Below, in pieces: positions 7,009 to 14,530 of a DNA stretch of 21,085 bases (positions within the stretch are counted from its first letter, which is position 1; each line of letters opens with the position of its first letter). The translations under genes were made by a program, and so were the position numbers. The notes beneath the pieces were generated by a model. It ran no database searches. It saw only the letters and a list, made by a program, of their open reading frames with translations, and was not told where the DNA came from. Location: NCBI GenBank assembly GCA_034435635.1, contig DAOTWY010000066.1:1-21085 (forward strand), written 5' to 3'. Source of the stretch: DAOTWY01 sp003696565. GTDB taxonomy: Bacteria > Chloroflexota > Anaerolineae > Aggregatilineales > Phototrophicaceae.

Positions 7009-7647
7009 ATGCAGCGTCTCTTATTCTTAATTTTAAGCTTGTGTTTAATTTTGCCAGAAGCAAAGGCGCAGAACACTGGCGGGCAGTTTTGTGTACGGGC
7101 TTTTTTGGATACCAATGCTAATCAAATACGAGACCCAGGTGAGCCAATTTTACCCGGCAATATTAGTGTTAATTTGTTGGATGATAGCGGTGCTATCATT
7201 TTAACGGACACACTAGAAAATTCAACAACACGCGCTTCCGGGTTAGTTTGTTTTAATAATTTACCCGCGGGGCAATATACGGTGCAAGTGGTTAGTGCAG
7301 TATATCGCCCAACCACATCCAATAACCTAACAGCGGCTGTTGCTCCTGGGCAGATACCGGCGTTGTTAGAATATGGCGCACAGTCTATTATTCAACCGAC
7401 ATCTTTATCTACTGTTGATGATGATATACAACAACAAGACATACTTGAGCGATTAATCGTCTCGATGATAGGTGGTTTTACGGCTGTGCTGGTTATGGCA
7501 ATTGTTGGTTTGCTGTTATTTGCATTTGTTATTGCACCACGTGCCAGCCAGCGGATCGAATCATCGACATTACCTGATGACTATCGGTTTCGTCGTCCGG
7601 GTACTTATACACCACCAAGCCAGGATGCGGATGATAACGTTGGCTAA
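7009..7647 (+). CDS. Small SdrD_B-like membrane-anchored surface protein
   Basis: I chose the ATG at 7009 because GAGGG lies 5 bases before it; an in-frame ATG at 6997 would add four residues and has a poorer site. The 212-aa protein has a signal peptide (LLFLILSLCLILPEAKA), one SdrD_B-like domain (about 26-125) with DTNANQIRDPGEP and two Cys, and a TM helix (about 155-176). A roughly 35-residue hydrophilic tail ends it. The domain matches the C-terminal domain of the protein upstream, including both Cys positions, so the two genes look like relatives acting at the same surface. No enzyme motif is present. A structural or binding role is inferred. It converges on the MFS gene with only 9 bases between the stops. 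Confidence 0.9.
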   Translation: MQRLLFLILSLCLILPEAKAQNTGGQFCVRAFLDTNANQIRDPGEPILPGNISVNLLDDSGAIILTDTLENSTTRASGLVCFNNLPAGQYTVQVVSAVYRPTTSNNLTAAVAPGQIPALLEYGAQSIIQPTSLSTVDDDIQQQDILERLIVSMIGGFTAVLVMAIVGLLLFAFVIAPRASQRIESSTLPDDYRFRRPGTYTPPSQDADDNVG

Positions 7648-7656
7648 AATACCTGC

Positions 7657-8991
7657 TTACCCTGTTGTTACCTGAGTCGTCTTTGTTCTTAGGTTATTTA
7701 ATGCAAAAACACACAATCCGGCGAGAATAAATCCTCCCAACATGAATGGTATGGTAGACCCTGCCACTAAAAATAGTGTTCCACCTAGCATAGGGGCGAT
7801 CGCATTGGCAAGACTAACTAATGCGGAACTAATCCCTAAGATGCTTCCGGTTTCTTCTCGTTTGACTTGTTGTGTAATCAGGCTGTTGATGCTAGGCATT
7901 AGCAAGCTAGCCCCTACCGTTGTTGGAACCAGCGCAATGAGTATCCAGGCTATACCGAAAGCTCCGCGCTCATTGCCATCTGGAATGTTTAATTGTAAAT
8001 CAACAGGTGTGGCTTGACGGTGGCTTTGTTGGCTGAGTTCTTCCAAAATTGCATCACGATCATACCAGGGAACAGCTTGGGGTGGGGTAACAGAAGTTAT
8101 GATCATACCAAAAGCTAGCATCCCTAACCCACCAATGATAAGCTTCCGTTCTCCAAAACGGCGACTCCATGGACCGATATATTTCCCTTGTACCATAATC
8201 AAAATAATCCCGATAAACACAAATAAAACAGTGTTACCGGCTGCGTTAAGTCCAAGGCGATCAAGCGTGAAAATGGGCATTAAATTTTCAAAACCATAGA
8301 AAACAAGCTGTTGCATAAACATCAAAACAAGCAGCGTGCCAACAAATGGATAACTCATAGCTTGCTTGAGCTTCGTTAAATATTGCAAGCCGCGTTTTTG
8401 ATTCTGTGTGCCGCGTTTATCTGCTGGTAATGTTTCTTCTAGCCAGGTGAATGTGAGAATAATCGAAATAATAGAGAAACATGCAGCAATAAATGCTGGA
8501 ACATGATAATTGTTATCAGTCAATACTAATGCAATGCCAGCAATAGCTGGTCCGATTGTAAAGCCTAGCCCAAACGCCGCACCAATTAAGCCTAAACCTT
8601 GAGCGCGTGTTTTTTCTGTGGTGCTATCAGTAATCGCTGCTTGTGCTGCAACAATATTACCGCCAGATAGTCCATCAATTACACGGGCTATAAACAGCAT
8701 AATAAGCGAATTAGCAAAACCGAGTAGCAGAAAGCCTGTTAATGTTCCAAATTGACTAAATAACAAAATTGGTTTGCGACCATAGCGATCCGATAGACTA
8801 CCTAATAGTGGACCACCAATGAGTTGCATCAATGGAAAAGCGGCTGCCAACATACCAATGACAACCTCATTTGCACCAAAAGACCCGGCGTATAAAGGTA
8901 ACAATGGAATGATGATTGTTAACCCCAACATTTCTACTAAAACAATTACAAATATCGGCAATACACGCTTAAAGTCTAACGTTTCTTCCAT
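7657..8991 (-). CDS. MFS drug-efflux transporter (12 TM, DHA1/TetA-like)
   Basis: The 444-aa protein has twelve predicted TM helices. MFS motif A, GSLSDRYGRKP, is at 64-74, a motif-C-like GLGFTIGPAIAG at 141-152, and a second motif-A remnant, GPWSRRFGERK, at 273-283. These fit a proton-coupled antiporter of the DHA1 group, related to tetracycline and multidrug exporters; the actual substrate cannot be read from sequence. A hydrophilic loop of about 40 residues (303-343) in the second half is longer than usual. The gene starts 4 bases after the PadR stop, its GAGGA site lies inside the end of padR, and it has no promoter of its own. Co-transcription with a PadR regulator suggests ligand-induced efflux. 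Confidence 0.93.
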   Translation of the reverse strand: MEETLDFKRVLPIFVIVLVEMLGLTIIIPLLPLYAGSFGANEVVIGMLAAAFPLMQLIGGPLLGSLSDRYGRKPILLFSQFGTLTGFLLLGFANSLIMLFIARVIDGLSGGNIVAAQAAITDSTTEKTRAQGLGLIGAAFGLGFTIGPAIAGIALVLTDNNYHVPAFIAACFSIISIILTFTWLEETLPADKRGTQNQKRGLQYLTKLKQAMSYPFVGTLLVLMFMQQLVFYGFENLMPIFTLDRLGLNAAGNTVLFVFIGIILIMVQGKYIGPWSRRFGERKLIIGGLGMLAFGMIITSVTPPQAVPWYDRDAILEELSQQSHRQATPVDLQLNIPDGNERGAFGIAWILIALVPTTVGASLLMPSINSLITQQVKREETGSILGISSALVSLANAIAPMLGGTLFLVAGSTIPFMLGGFILAGLCVFALNNLRTKTTQVTTG

Positions 8992-8995
8992 TGTT

Positions 8996-9517
8996 TTAAA
9001 TGTCCTCTTTTGTTAAACGAGTGATCACATCATCTAACCAATCGATTTCTGCTTGAAGATGACGGCGTTGGTGTTCTAAGATAAGCTTCATACCACCGCG
9101 ACTATGTGCTTTGCTGTGTGGACGATTAAGTACATCAAATTCGTGTTGCAAAATGGCACGACGCTTTTTTAGCAGCAAGATTGCTTCCTCACTTGGAATT
9201 GCATCAATAAATGCCAGACCGATGTCATCCGTAAAACGGGCTTGATGATGTTGTTGAAGATTTTCCCGAAGCAACTTCTGAAATACCTGTTCACCCTCTG
9301 ATGTTATTTGGTAGACTTTACGCGGGGGGCGGTTGCCGTCTTGCTCTTCTATTTCAGTAACCCAACCGGATTCAGCCATTTTTTGCAGAATGTTGTAGGC
9401 TGTTGGTTTTTTGATATCCGTGCAAAAAGCCATGTCTCGGTTGATGAATTCGTGTAATTCATACCCGTGCATGTCTTTGTGTCGAAGCAAACCTAGTAGC
9501 AACAATTCGCGATTCAT
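8996..9517 (-). CDS. PadR-family transcriptional regulator
   Basis: The 173-aa protein starts at ATG 9517, which has AGGA 6 bases upstream; a TTG at 9523 would only add two residues. The N-terminal winged helix is typical of PadR: LLLLGLLRHKDMHGYEL, then KPTAYNILQKMAESGWV, then the wing NRPPRKVYQITSEG. The C-terminal half (about 90-170) is two long helices (EEAILLLKKRRAIL, LEHQRRHLQAEIDWLDDVI) like the dimerising arm of Vir-type PadR members. PadR proteins are usually local repressors of an adjacent exporter, released by a small ligand. The MFS gene follows in the same operon, and a palindrome covers the expected transcription start, which fits autorepression. Confidence 0.93.
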   Translation of the reverse strand: MNRELLLLGLLRHKDMHGYELHEFINRDMAFCTDIKKPTAYNILQKMAESGWVTEIEEQDGNRPPRKVYQITSEGEQVFQKLLRENLQQHHQARFTDDIGLAFIDAIPSEEAILLLKKRRAILQHEFDVLNRPHSKAHSRGGMKLILEHQRRHLQAEIDWLDDVITRLTKEDI

Positions 9518-9526
9518 AATCAATCC

Positions 9527-9550
9527 TGATTAGTCATTATTGACTATTCA
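9527..9550. promoter_or_regulatory. Palindromic operator candidate for PadR
   Basis: The core TAGTCA-TTAT-TGACTA (9531-9546) is a perfect inverted repeat. It extends to 24 bp (9527-9550) with one mismatched pair in the outer TGAT/TTCA arms. It lies directly after the -10 box, over the start point and the ribosome site of padR, where a bound repressor would block transcription. Confidence 0.65.
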
Positions 9551-9556
9551 GAACTG

Positions 9557-9584
9557 ATTATAATTCGCAATCGTTTGATGTCAA
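9557..9584 (-). promoter_or_regulatory. Consensus promoter of the padR-MFS operon
   Basis: On the minus strand TTGACA (9584-9579) and TATAAT (9562-9557) are both perfect sigma-70-type hexamers with a 16-base spacer. This is the strongest promoter in the window, and a strong promoter under tight repression is normal for efflux operons. Confidence 0.8.
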
Positions 9585-9590
9585 TGGGGA

Positions 9591-10976
9591 TTATTTTTTG
9601 TTCAGTCGCCGAATTTGAGATTTGGGCTTATCGGTAAATTCTGATGGGCGTTTAATTTCTGTGATGGGTTTGTTTGGCAGAGATGTTTCATCACGGATGG
9701 GACGTTCAATTCTAGCTGCACGAAGTTTACTAGCATAGTTTTGCAATAACTCCATCAGCAAATCAAAAACGATACTGCTATTATCATCGGCTAAGCGAAT
9801 CCGTCCATTATATGCTTCGATAAGCTGATCATGAAAATCCCAAGGAGATGAATCTGCCCCGCGCCCAACAGTGCGCCCAATAGCTACACCTGCTAATACA
9901 AGTGGCAGATAAATATATGTTAAATCACCATCACCATGCCCACCAAACCATGTGAGTACCTGATTAGCATAATTAACTCGTTCTCCCATGCTTCCTAGGT
10001 CTTCTGTGACATGATATTCCAAAATATGAAACCCTATCATAATGGCATCATACAGCAATTCGTTAAAAATATGCTGACTGAGCAGCTCATCTCGATCAAG
10101 GTCGTGTGTGGCAGCATCGTTTGTCAGCACATAACACAATGCGCGGAACCATCGCGTGTTTTCAAGGATGACATTTTGTTCTTTGGTTGGGGCATCTTCT
10201 ACAGTATACGTCATGACTTTTGCGATAGCCGTTGCTTCACCAGGATGTAGCGGCATACCTCGTGTTGCAAATCGCTCGGTGACGACTTCACGCATTTTAT
10301 AAAATAGCTTATCCATTGCGCCAGGTTTAGCAAGCTCTAGTGCTTCATTATAATGTGCTTTGATTAGCTCAATTTCTTGCTTATGTTCTGCTTGTGTCCA
10401 CAACGGTTCATATTTTACTTTGGGCACAGCGGGATTTCCGGGCATGGTTTTAGCAGCTAAGTTAAGTTTGACCGTTAGGATATCAGTCGATTCATCCCAT
10501 TTGTGGTCAATAAAATGAGTTTCTTTAAGAGCTTGCACTTTAAATGGGGAAACACTTAGAATCGTTGGCGCAGCTCCGCCCCCTGGTGGACGTATCCGTT
10601 GTCCTGTAATTTCTTTATACCGAATAGCAACCTTGATTGGTAAGTCCTGACTGGCTTTTGTTGGGGGACGTGCAATCATGGGGAACCGTAATACACCAAC
10701 CTCACCTGGATTCATATTAAATGCCACCTGTTGCTTTGCCGCTTCAATCAAGACCACATTGCCGTTTTGATCTGTGGTTGGCAACCGCAAGCTGACTTTT
10801 ACCGGTAAAGGTTGGTCTACCATGCTTTGTAAGATGACAATCAACTCAAAGGGTTGATTGATATAAGCCATGTGTGGATAAAGACCTACTGCACACTCTA
10901 ACAACCCTAGGTTGATCCTTGGACCACCAGTAATTGTTGATAAAACATCTGGGTAAATTGGTTGTAGGTTTTTCAT
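9591..10976 (-). CDS. Unrecognised soluble protein, paralogue B of an operon pair
   Basis: I do not recognise a named family. The 461-aa protein has no signal peptide or TM helix. Residues about 20-150 look like a beta-sandwich (alternating strands FELIVILQS, VKVSLRLP, EVGVLRFPM, IKVAIRY). Residues about 195-420 are helical, with FNELLYDAIMIGFHILE and YIYLPLVLAGV as the clearest blocks. The tail (420-461) is basic, Pro-rich and probably disordered. It is a paralogue of the upstream gene: the first 100 residues align without a gap, with about 30 identities by hand count (YPDV at 8-11, EVG at 92-94, PM at 99-100). The genes overlap by 4 bases (ATGA), which suggests coupled translation and perhaps a heteromer. 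Function unknown. Confidence 0.9.
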   Translation of the reverse strand: MKNLQPIYPDVLSTITGGPRINLGLLECAVGLYPHMAYINQPFELIVILQSMVDQPLPVKVSLRLPTTDQNGNVVLIEAAKQQVAFNMNPGEVGVLRFPMIARPPTKASQDLPIKVAIRYKEITGQRIRPPGGGAAPTILSVSPFKVQALKETHFIDHKWDESTDILTVKLNLAAKTMPGNPAVPKVKYEPLWTQAEHKQEIELIKAHYNEALELAKPGAMDKLFYKMREVVTERFATRGMPLHPGEATAIAKVMTYTVEDAPTKEQNVILENTRWFRALCYVLTNDAATHDLDRDELLSQHIFNELLYDAIMIGFHILEYHVTEDLGSMGERVNYANQVLTWFGGHGDGDLTYIYLPLVLAGVAIGRTVGRGADSSPWDFHDQLIEAYNGRIRLADDNSSIVFDLLMELLQNYASKLRAARIERPIRDETSLPNKPITEIKRPSEFTDKPKSQIRRLNKK

Positions 10977-12355
10977 CGGTTATTTAAAAATCCATACTTC
11001 TTTAACGTTTGTTCTAAGATGAAAGTTGCCATATCAAATACAGCATCATTATCTTCATTGTGTTCAGTGTAGCGTTCATCAATTAAGAACCGTAGCTCTT
11101 GCATAATGTCGCCGAGTTTGTCATCTGGCATCAAGACTTGATCTGTCACGATTAATCCTGCCATCACAAGCGGTAGATAAGCATAACTGAAGTTAATCTC
11201 ACCACGTTTGCTGAGCTTCTCAATGATAAGATCAGCAAATTGTTCCATTTCTTCTTCTGTTCCTAAGTCTTGTCCACCGTCACGCTCCACAAGTTTAAAG
11301 CCATAGATCATGGCATCCTTAAGCAGATCATCAAATAAAAAGTGAGGGATTGCCTTAACTGGAACGTGACTCACACGTTCATCTTTGGCAATTAACCGCA
11401 TAAAACCGACAGCCCAATAAGGTAATACTGTTTCTACAGCTAGATCATCAATCAGACGTGCCTTTTGCGCTTTTGCCTTATCGCGTTCACGGTTTTTGAG
11501 CGTCGTCATGACATCGTAACGTCCGGCATTTGTTGCGCCAGATTTACCTGTTGCAAAATCTAATATCAGGGTTAACAACCGTGCAATGGCTTCTACTTCC
11601 GGTTTTTTAAGCGGATAGCCGGCTTTCTTAAATGTCTCATGAACTTTTTTGACCATGAGTGGATAAATGTCTTCTTTTTTTAATGCCGGCAAAACACGTA
11701 GCCGCATAATTTCACCGTATTTATCTAGCAATAATTCAACATCATCCTGAGCGTCTAATGTCCATAAACTGACCCATCCAGGTTTAAGATCAAGTGGAGA
11801 TGCGATTTTACCAGGAAGAACTGAGACGGGCGTTTCTAATACATTACCACTAAATAATCCGCCACGCTTTCGACTAGTGAAACGTAACTTTTTCAATTCT
11901 TCAATTTTTTCACGGTTAGCGGGATTAACCTTGTCAATATGAAAGAAGCCGCCACCACTAGCAGCACGCACTTGTTTCCCTTTGCTTAACGTTTTTGCTT
12001 TTATGTCCACCCCAATCATATAGTCACTGCCAACCGCTGTATCTGGCATGGTTGACATAGGAATCAAGGCATAGCCGACTTCTGCTGGTTCTACGCTGAC
12101 CACAAGTTTTTGTGTACTACTAATAAAGCGACCTTTTTTACCCTCATGGTCTTTAGATGGGGCTTCTAACGAGACAGTGACATCGACCTTTGCATCGGTA
12201 GCGTTTTGAATCAGCAGAATCACTTCAAATTGCCGTCCAGCTTGCACATTTCGTGGACGTGTTGCTAAGGCAACTTGAACCGGACCAACATGATATCTCT
12301 CTACATCCGTGATATACCCAAAAACATCTGGATAATTAATTTCCGAATCAGACAT
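10973..12355 (-). CDS. Unrecognised soluble protein, paralogue A of an operon pair
   Basis: The 460-aa protein has no recognised family, signal peptide or TM helix. The N-terminal 140 residues show beta strands (FEVILLIQN, VDVTVSLEAP, LVVSVEP, EVGYALIPM, YMIGVDIKA), like an arrestin-like or immunoglobulin-like sandwich. A Lys-rich joint (145-165) leads to a helical half (200-456) with a conserved-looking FDDLLKDAMIYGFKLVE (341-357) and YAYLPLVMAGL (391-401). It shares these blocks in order with its partner downstream but lacks the partner's basic tail. Its ribosome site is weak. It is transcribed divergently from the glycosidase-DUF58-BatA operon across a 195-base spacer. A scaffold or regulator role for that operon is a guess only. 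Confidence 0.9.
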   Translation of the reverse strand: MSDSEINYPDVFGYITDVERYHVGPVQVALATRPRNVQAGRQFEVILLIQNATDAKVDVTVSLEAPSKDHEGKKGRFISSTQKLVVSVEPAEVGYALIPMSTMPDTAVGSDYMIGVDIKAKTLSKGKQVRAASGGGFFHIDKVNPANREKIEELKKLRFTSRKRGGLFSGNVLETPVSVLPGKIASPLDLKPGWVSLWTLDAQDDVELLLDKYGEIMRLRVLPALKKEDIYPLMVKKVHETFKKAGYPLKKPEVEAIARLLTLILDFATGKSGATNAGRYDVMTTLKNRERDKAKAQKARLIDDLAVETVLPYWAVGFMRLIAKDERVSHVPVKAIPHFLFDDLLKDAMIYGFKLVERDGGQDLGTEEEMEQFADLIIEKLSKRGEINFSYAYLPLVMAGLIVTDQVLMPDDKLGDIMQELRFLIDERYTEHNEDNDAVFDMATFILEQTLKKYGFLNNR

Positions 12356-12386
12356 AATAGGAACTTTCTTTCTGAAAAACCGTCAT

Positions 12387-12435
12387 TTAAACAACATGAT
12401 AACGGTTTATGAAGATTATCTCCATTAAACAACAT
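12387..12435. repeat. Direct repeat in the divergent promoter region
   Basis: TTAAACAACAT occurs at 12387-12397 and 12425-12435, 38 bases apart, each followed within ten bases by ATAACG. The pair lies between the divergent genes and just upstream of the weak-leader gene ending at 12355, so it may be a binding site for a regulator. The rest of this 195-base spacer shows only weak -10-like boxes, such as TATAGT at 12477-12482. Confidence 0.4.
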
Positions 12436-12550
12436 TACTATAACGCATTTTAGTCCCCTTCATGTCCTACTTACGGTATAGTTAAGGTTAGAATGTCTTG
12501 TGCTATCCACAGGAAATTTACAAAAATGTGTGAAATTAGGTTAAATCGTT

Positions 12551-13567
12551 ATGTTATTAATATATTTAGTCTTTATGTTCATTTTTAGCTTTACCGTGCA
12601 TGATACACTTTCCGACGTAGATCAGTGGTTTTATTATCTGGCAGTGGATGAAAATATCGATACCATTATGGAACAGATTATTGCCTCAGATTATGACCTG
12701 GTGGTGATTGACCCTGTGATAACAGAAATTTACAGTACACATTATGATATGGCATCTGCTATAGCGGCGATGCATGATGCCGGTAAGCTGGTGATCGCCT
12801 ATATCGACATCGGGCAGGCAGAAGATTATCGTACTTATTGGGAACCAGGGTGGCAGATTGGTAATCCCACATGGATTGTTGGCGGTGATCCTGATGGTTG
12901 GGAAGGTAATTATCCTGTCGCTTACTGGTATGATGAATGGCAATCGATCTGGTTTGATCCAGAAACCGGCTATCTGCCGTTGATTGTTGATTTGGGATTT
13001 GATGGCGTTTATCTGGATTGGGTAGAAGCTTACTCGGATGAAAATGTCATCGCGTTTGCTGAATTGGACGGCGTTGATCCGGTGCAGGAGATGATCTGGT
13101 TTATTATGGACATCAGCGAATACGGTAAATCGCGTGATGCAGATTTTGTGATTATTGCACAGAATGCTGCTGAGCTTGCTGAATTTGATGATTATGTTGC
13201 CGTTATTGATGCGATTGCGCAAGAACACGTTTGGTTTGACGGCGGGGCAACAGGCATAGAAGGGGATTGCCCATTACCAGCGACAGATGATGATATTGGG
13301 ACAGATACTTATATTGCTTCACTTTCGTTGGAATGTCGTCAACTTTATGAAGATTATGCCGATAGCACATTGCATGTCAGTAGTGAGGAATATCTGCATT
13401 ATTTGCAAATTGCACAGACAAAAGGATTGAGAATTTTCACGGTTGATTACGCACTACAACCAGAGAATATTGCATGGGTCTATGCTGAATCACGCGCTTA
13501 TGGCTTTATCCCGTTTGTCAGTAACCGCCCATTAAATCAGTTTGTCCCACCGTATGAAGGATCATAG
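12551..13567 (+). CDS. Secreted TM1410/GH114-like putative glycoside hydrolase
   Basis: The 338-aa protein has a hydrophobic N-terminus (LLIYLVFMFIFSF), likely a signal peptide or anchor. The rest matches the MJ1477/TM1410 group of GH114-like TIM barrels: WFYYLAV near 26, YDLVVIDPV (48-56), KLVIAYIDIGQAEDYR (79-94), GFDGVYLDWVEAY (149-161), IIAQNAAEL (201-209), and TVDYA near the C-terminus. GH114 enzymes cleave alpha-1,4-galactosaminogalactan; acidic residues such as Asp86 and Asp156 are candidates for catalysis, but I cannot assign them surely. It is strikingly acidic. It begins an operon with DUF58 and BatA-like genes, only 3 bases before DUF58. The ATG at 12551 has only a modest AGG upstream. 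The family is likely; the substrate is unknown. Confidence 0.9.
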   Translation: MLLIYLVFMFIFSFTVHDTLSDVDQWFYYLAVDENIDTIMEQIIASDYDLVVIDPVITEIYSTHYDMASAIAAMHDAGKLVIAYIDIGQAEDYRTYWEPGWQIGNPTWIVGGDPDGWEGNYPVAYWYDEWQSIWFDPETGYLPLIVDLGFDGVYLDWVEAYSDENVIAFAELDGVDPVQEMIWFIMDISEYGKSRDADFVIIAQNAAELAEFDDYVAVIDAIAQEHVWFDGGATGIEGDCPLPATDDDIGTDTYIASLSLECRQLYEDYADSTLHVSSEEYLHYLQIAQTKGLRIFTVDYALQPENIAWVYAESRAYGFIPFVSNRPLNQFVPPYEGS

Positions 13568-13570
13568 AAT

Positions 13571-14479
13571 ATGTCAAAAGAATCTCTATTGTTGGAAGAA
13601 ACAATCCGCCGCAAACTTGACCCGTTAATGTTAGTTGCGCGTAAAGTGCGTGCGGGGGCTATTAAGGGTGAGCGGCGATCAACTAAAAAAGGGACAAGTA
13701 TTGAGTTCGCTGATTATCGCAACTACGCGCCAGGTGATGATCTGCGGCGGCTGGATTGGAACGTCTATGCCAGAACAGAGCGTCCTTATATTAAACTGTT
13801 AGAGGATGAGGAGGATTTAGCCGTCCATATTTTGCTAGACGCTTCGGATAGTATGAATTGGCCCCGAGATGATACTGCGCCAAGTGATGTGAATAAACTA
13901 TTATTTGCTAAACGATTATTAGCTGGTTTGGCGTATATCTCCTTAAGCAGTAATGATCGTTTGACGTTAACTGCATTTAAGCAAGATGACTGGGATGTTT
14001 TTGGACCAGCACGGGGACGCGCACAATCTGTAATGATGTTACGCTATGCGCATCAGATTAGTGCTTCTGGCATGGTTGATTTAAACGACTCCCTAAAAGA
14101 TTATGTAACACGCGCTGCACGCCCTGGTTTGTGTTTTTTAATTACAGATATGTTTTCACCATCTGGTTATGTGGATGGGCTTAATTTATTAATTGGCAAG
14201 GGATATGAAGTTGTTTTGATACATCTTCTTTCGCCGGATGAAGTGACACCGCCACTGGTAGGAGATTTACGCTTGATTGATGTTGAAACTAGCACTGCAC
14301 AAGAGGTTAGTTTGGATGCCGGTATGCGTGAGCTTTATATGCGCCGAGTTACTGCATGGCGTGAAGAAATTCAGATTCAGTGTAACAAACGTGGTGCACA
14401 TTACTTGCCACTTACTACTGATATTGCTTGGGAGAAAGTGCTGTTATATGACCTTCGCAAATTGAGTGTGGTCAAATAA
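13571..14479 (+). CDS. DUF58 / vWA-like protein
   Basis: The 302-aa protein carries the DUF58 signature GTSIEFADYRNYAPGDDLRRLDW (split at 41-63), then a vWA-like metal site DASDS at 90-94. It lacks the N-terminal TM pair found in longer DUF58 proteins and should be cytoplasmic. DUF58 genes usually sit between a MoxR AAA+ ATPase and BatA-type membrane vWA proteins, in clusters thought to help assemble or chaperone envelope or metal-dependent complexes. Here the BatA-like gene follows after 51 bases, but no MoxR is nearby; the gene before it is a glycosidase, 3 bases away. GAAGGA (13556-13561), inside the end of that gene, is the ribosome site. Family assignment is firm. Confidence 0.93.
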   Translation: MSKESLLLEETIRRKLDPLMLVARKVRAGAIKGERRSTKKGTSIEFADYRNYAPGDDLRRLDWNVYARTERPYIKLLEDEEDLAVHILLDASDSMNWPRDDTAPSDVNKLLFAKRLLAGLAYISLSSNDRLTLTAFKQDDWDVFGPARGRAQSVMMLRYAHQISASGMVDLNDSLKDYVTRAARPGLCFLITDMFSPSGYVDGLNLLIGKGYEVVLIHLLSPDEVTPPLVGDLRLIDVETSTAQEVSLDAGMRELYMRRVTAWREEIQIQCNKRGAHYLPLTTDIAWEKVLLYDLRKLSVVK

Positions 14480-14530
14480 ATAGTAGAAAGCTTATCCAGT
14501 GATTTTGAGTTCAAAGGATACAGTTCAAAA

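Noticed and set aside
7648..7656. Terminator between the convergent SdrD_B-like and MFS genes
   Set aside because: Only 9 bases separate the stops and no stem with a T-run could be found in or near the gap.
12686..13228. Minus-strand frame of 180 codons
   Set aside because: It lies wholly inside the TM1410/GH114-like gene, has no family features and is rich in Ile, Asn and His of the kind produced by reading a coding strand backwards.
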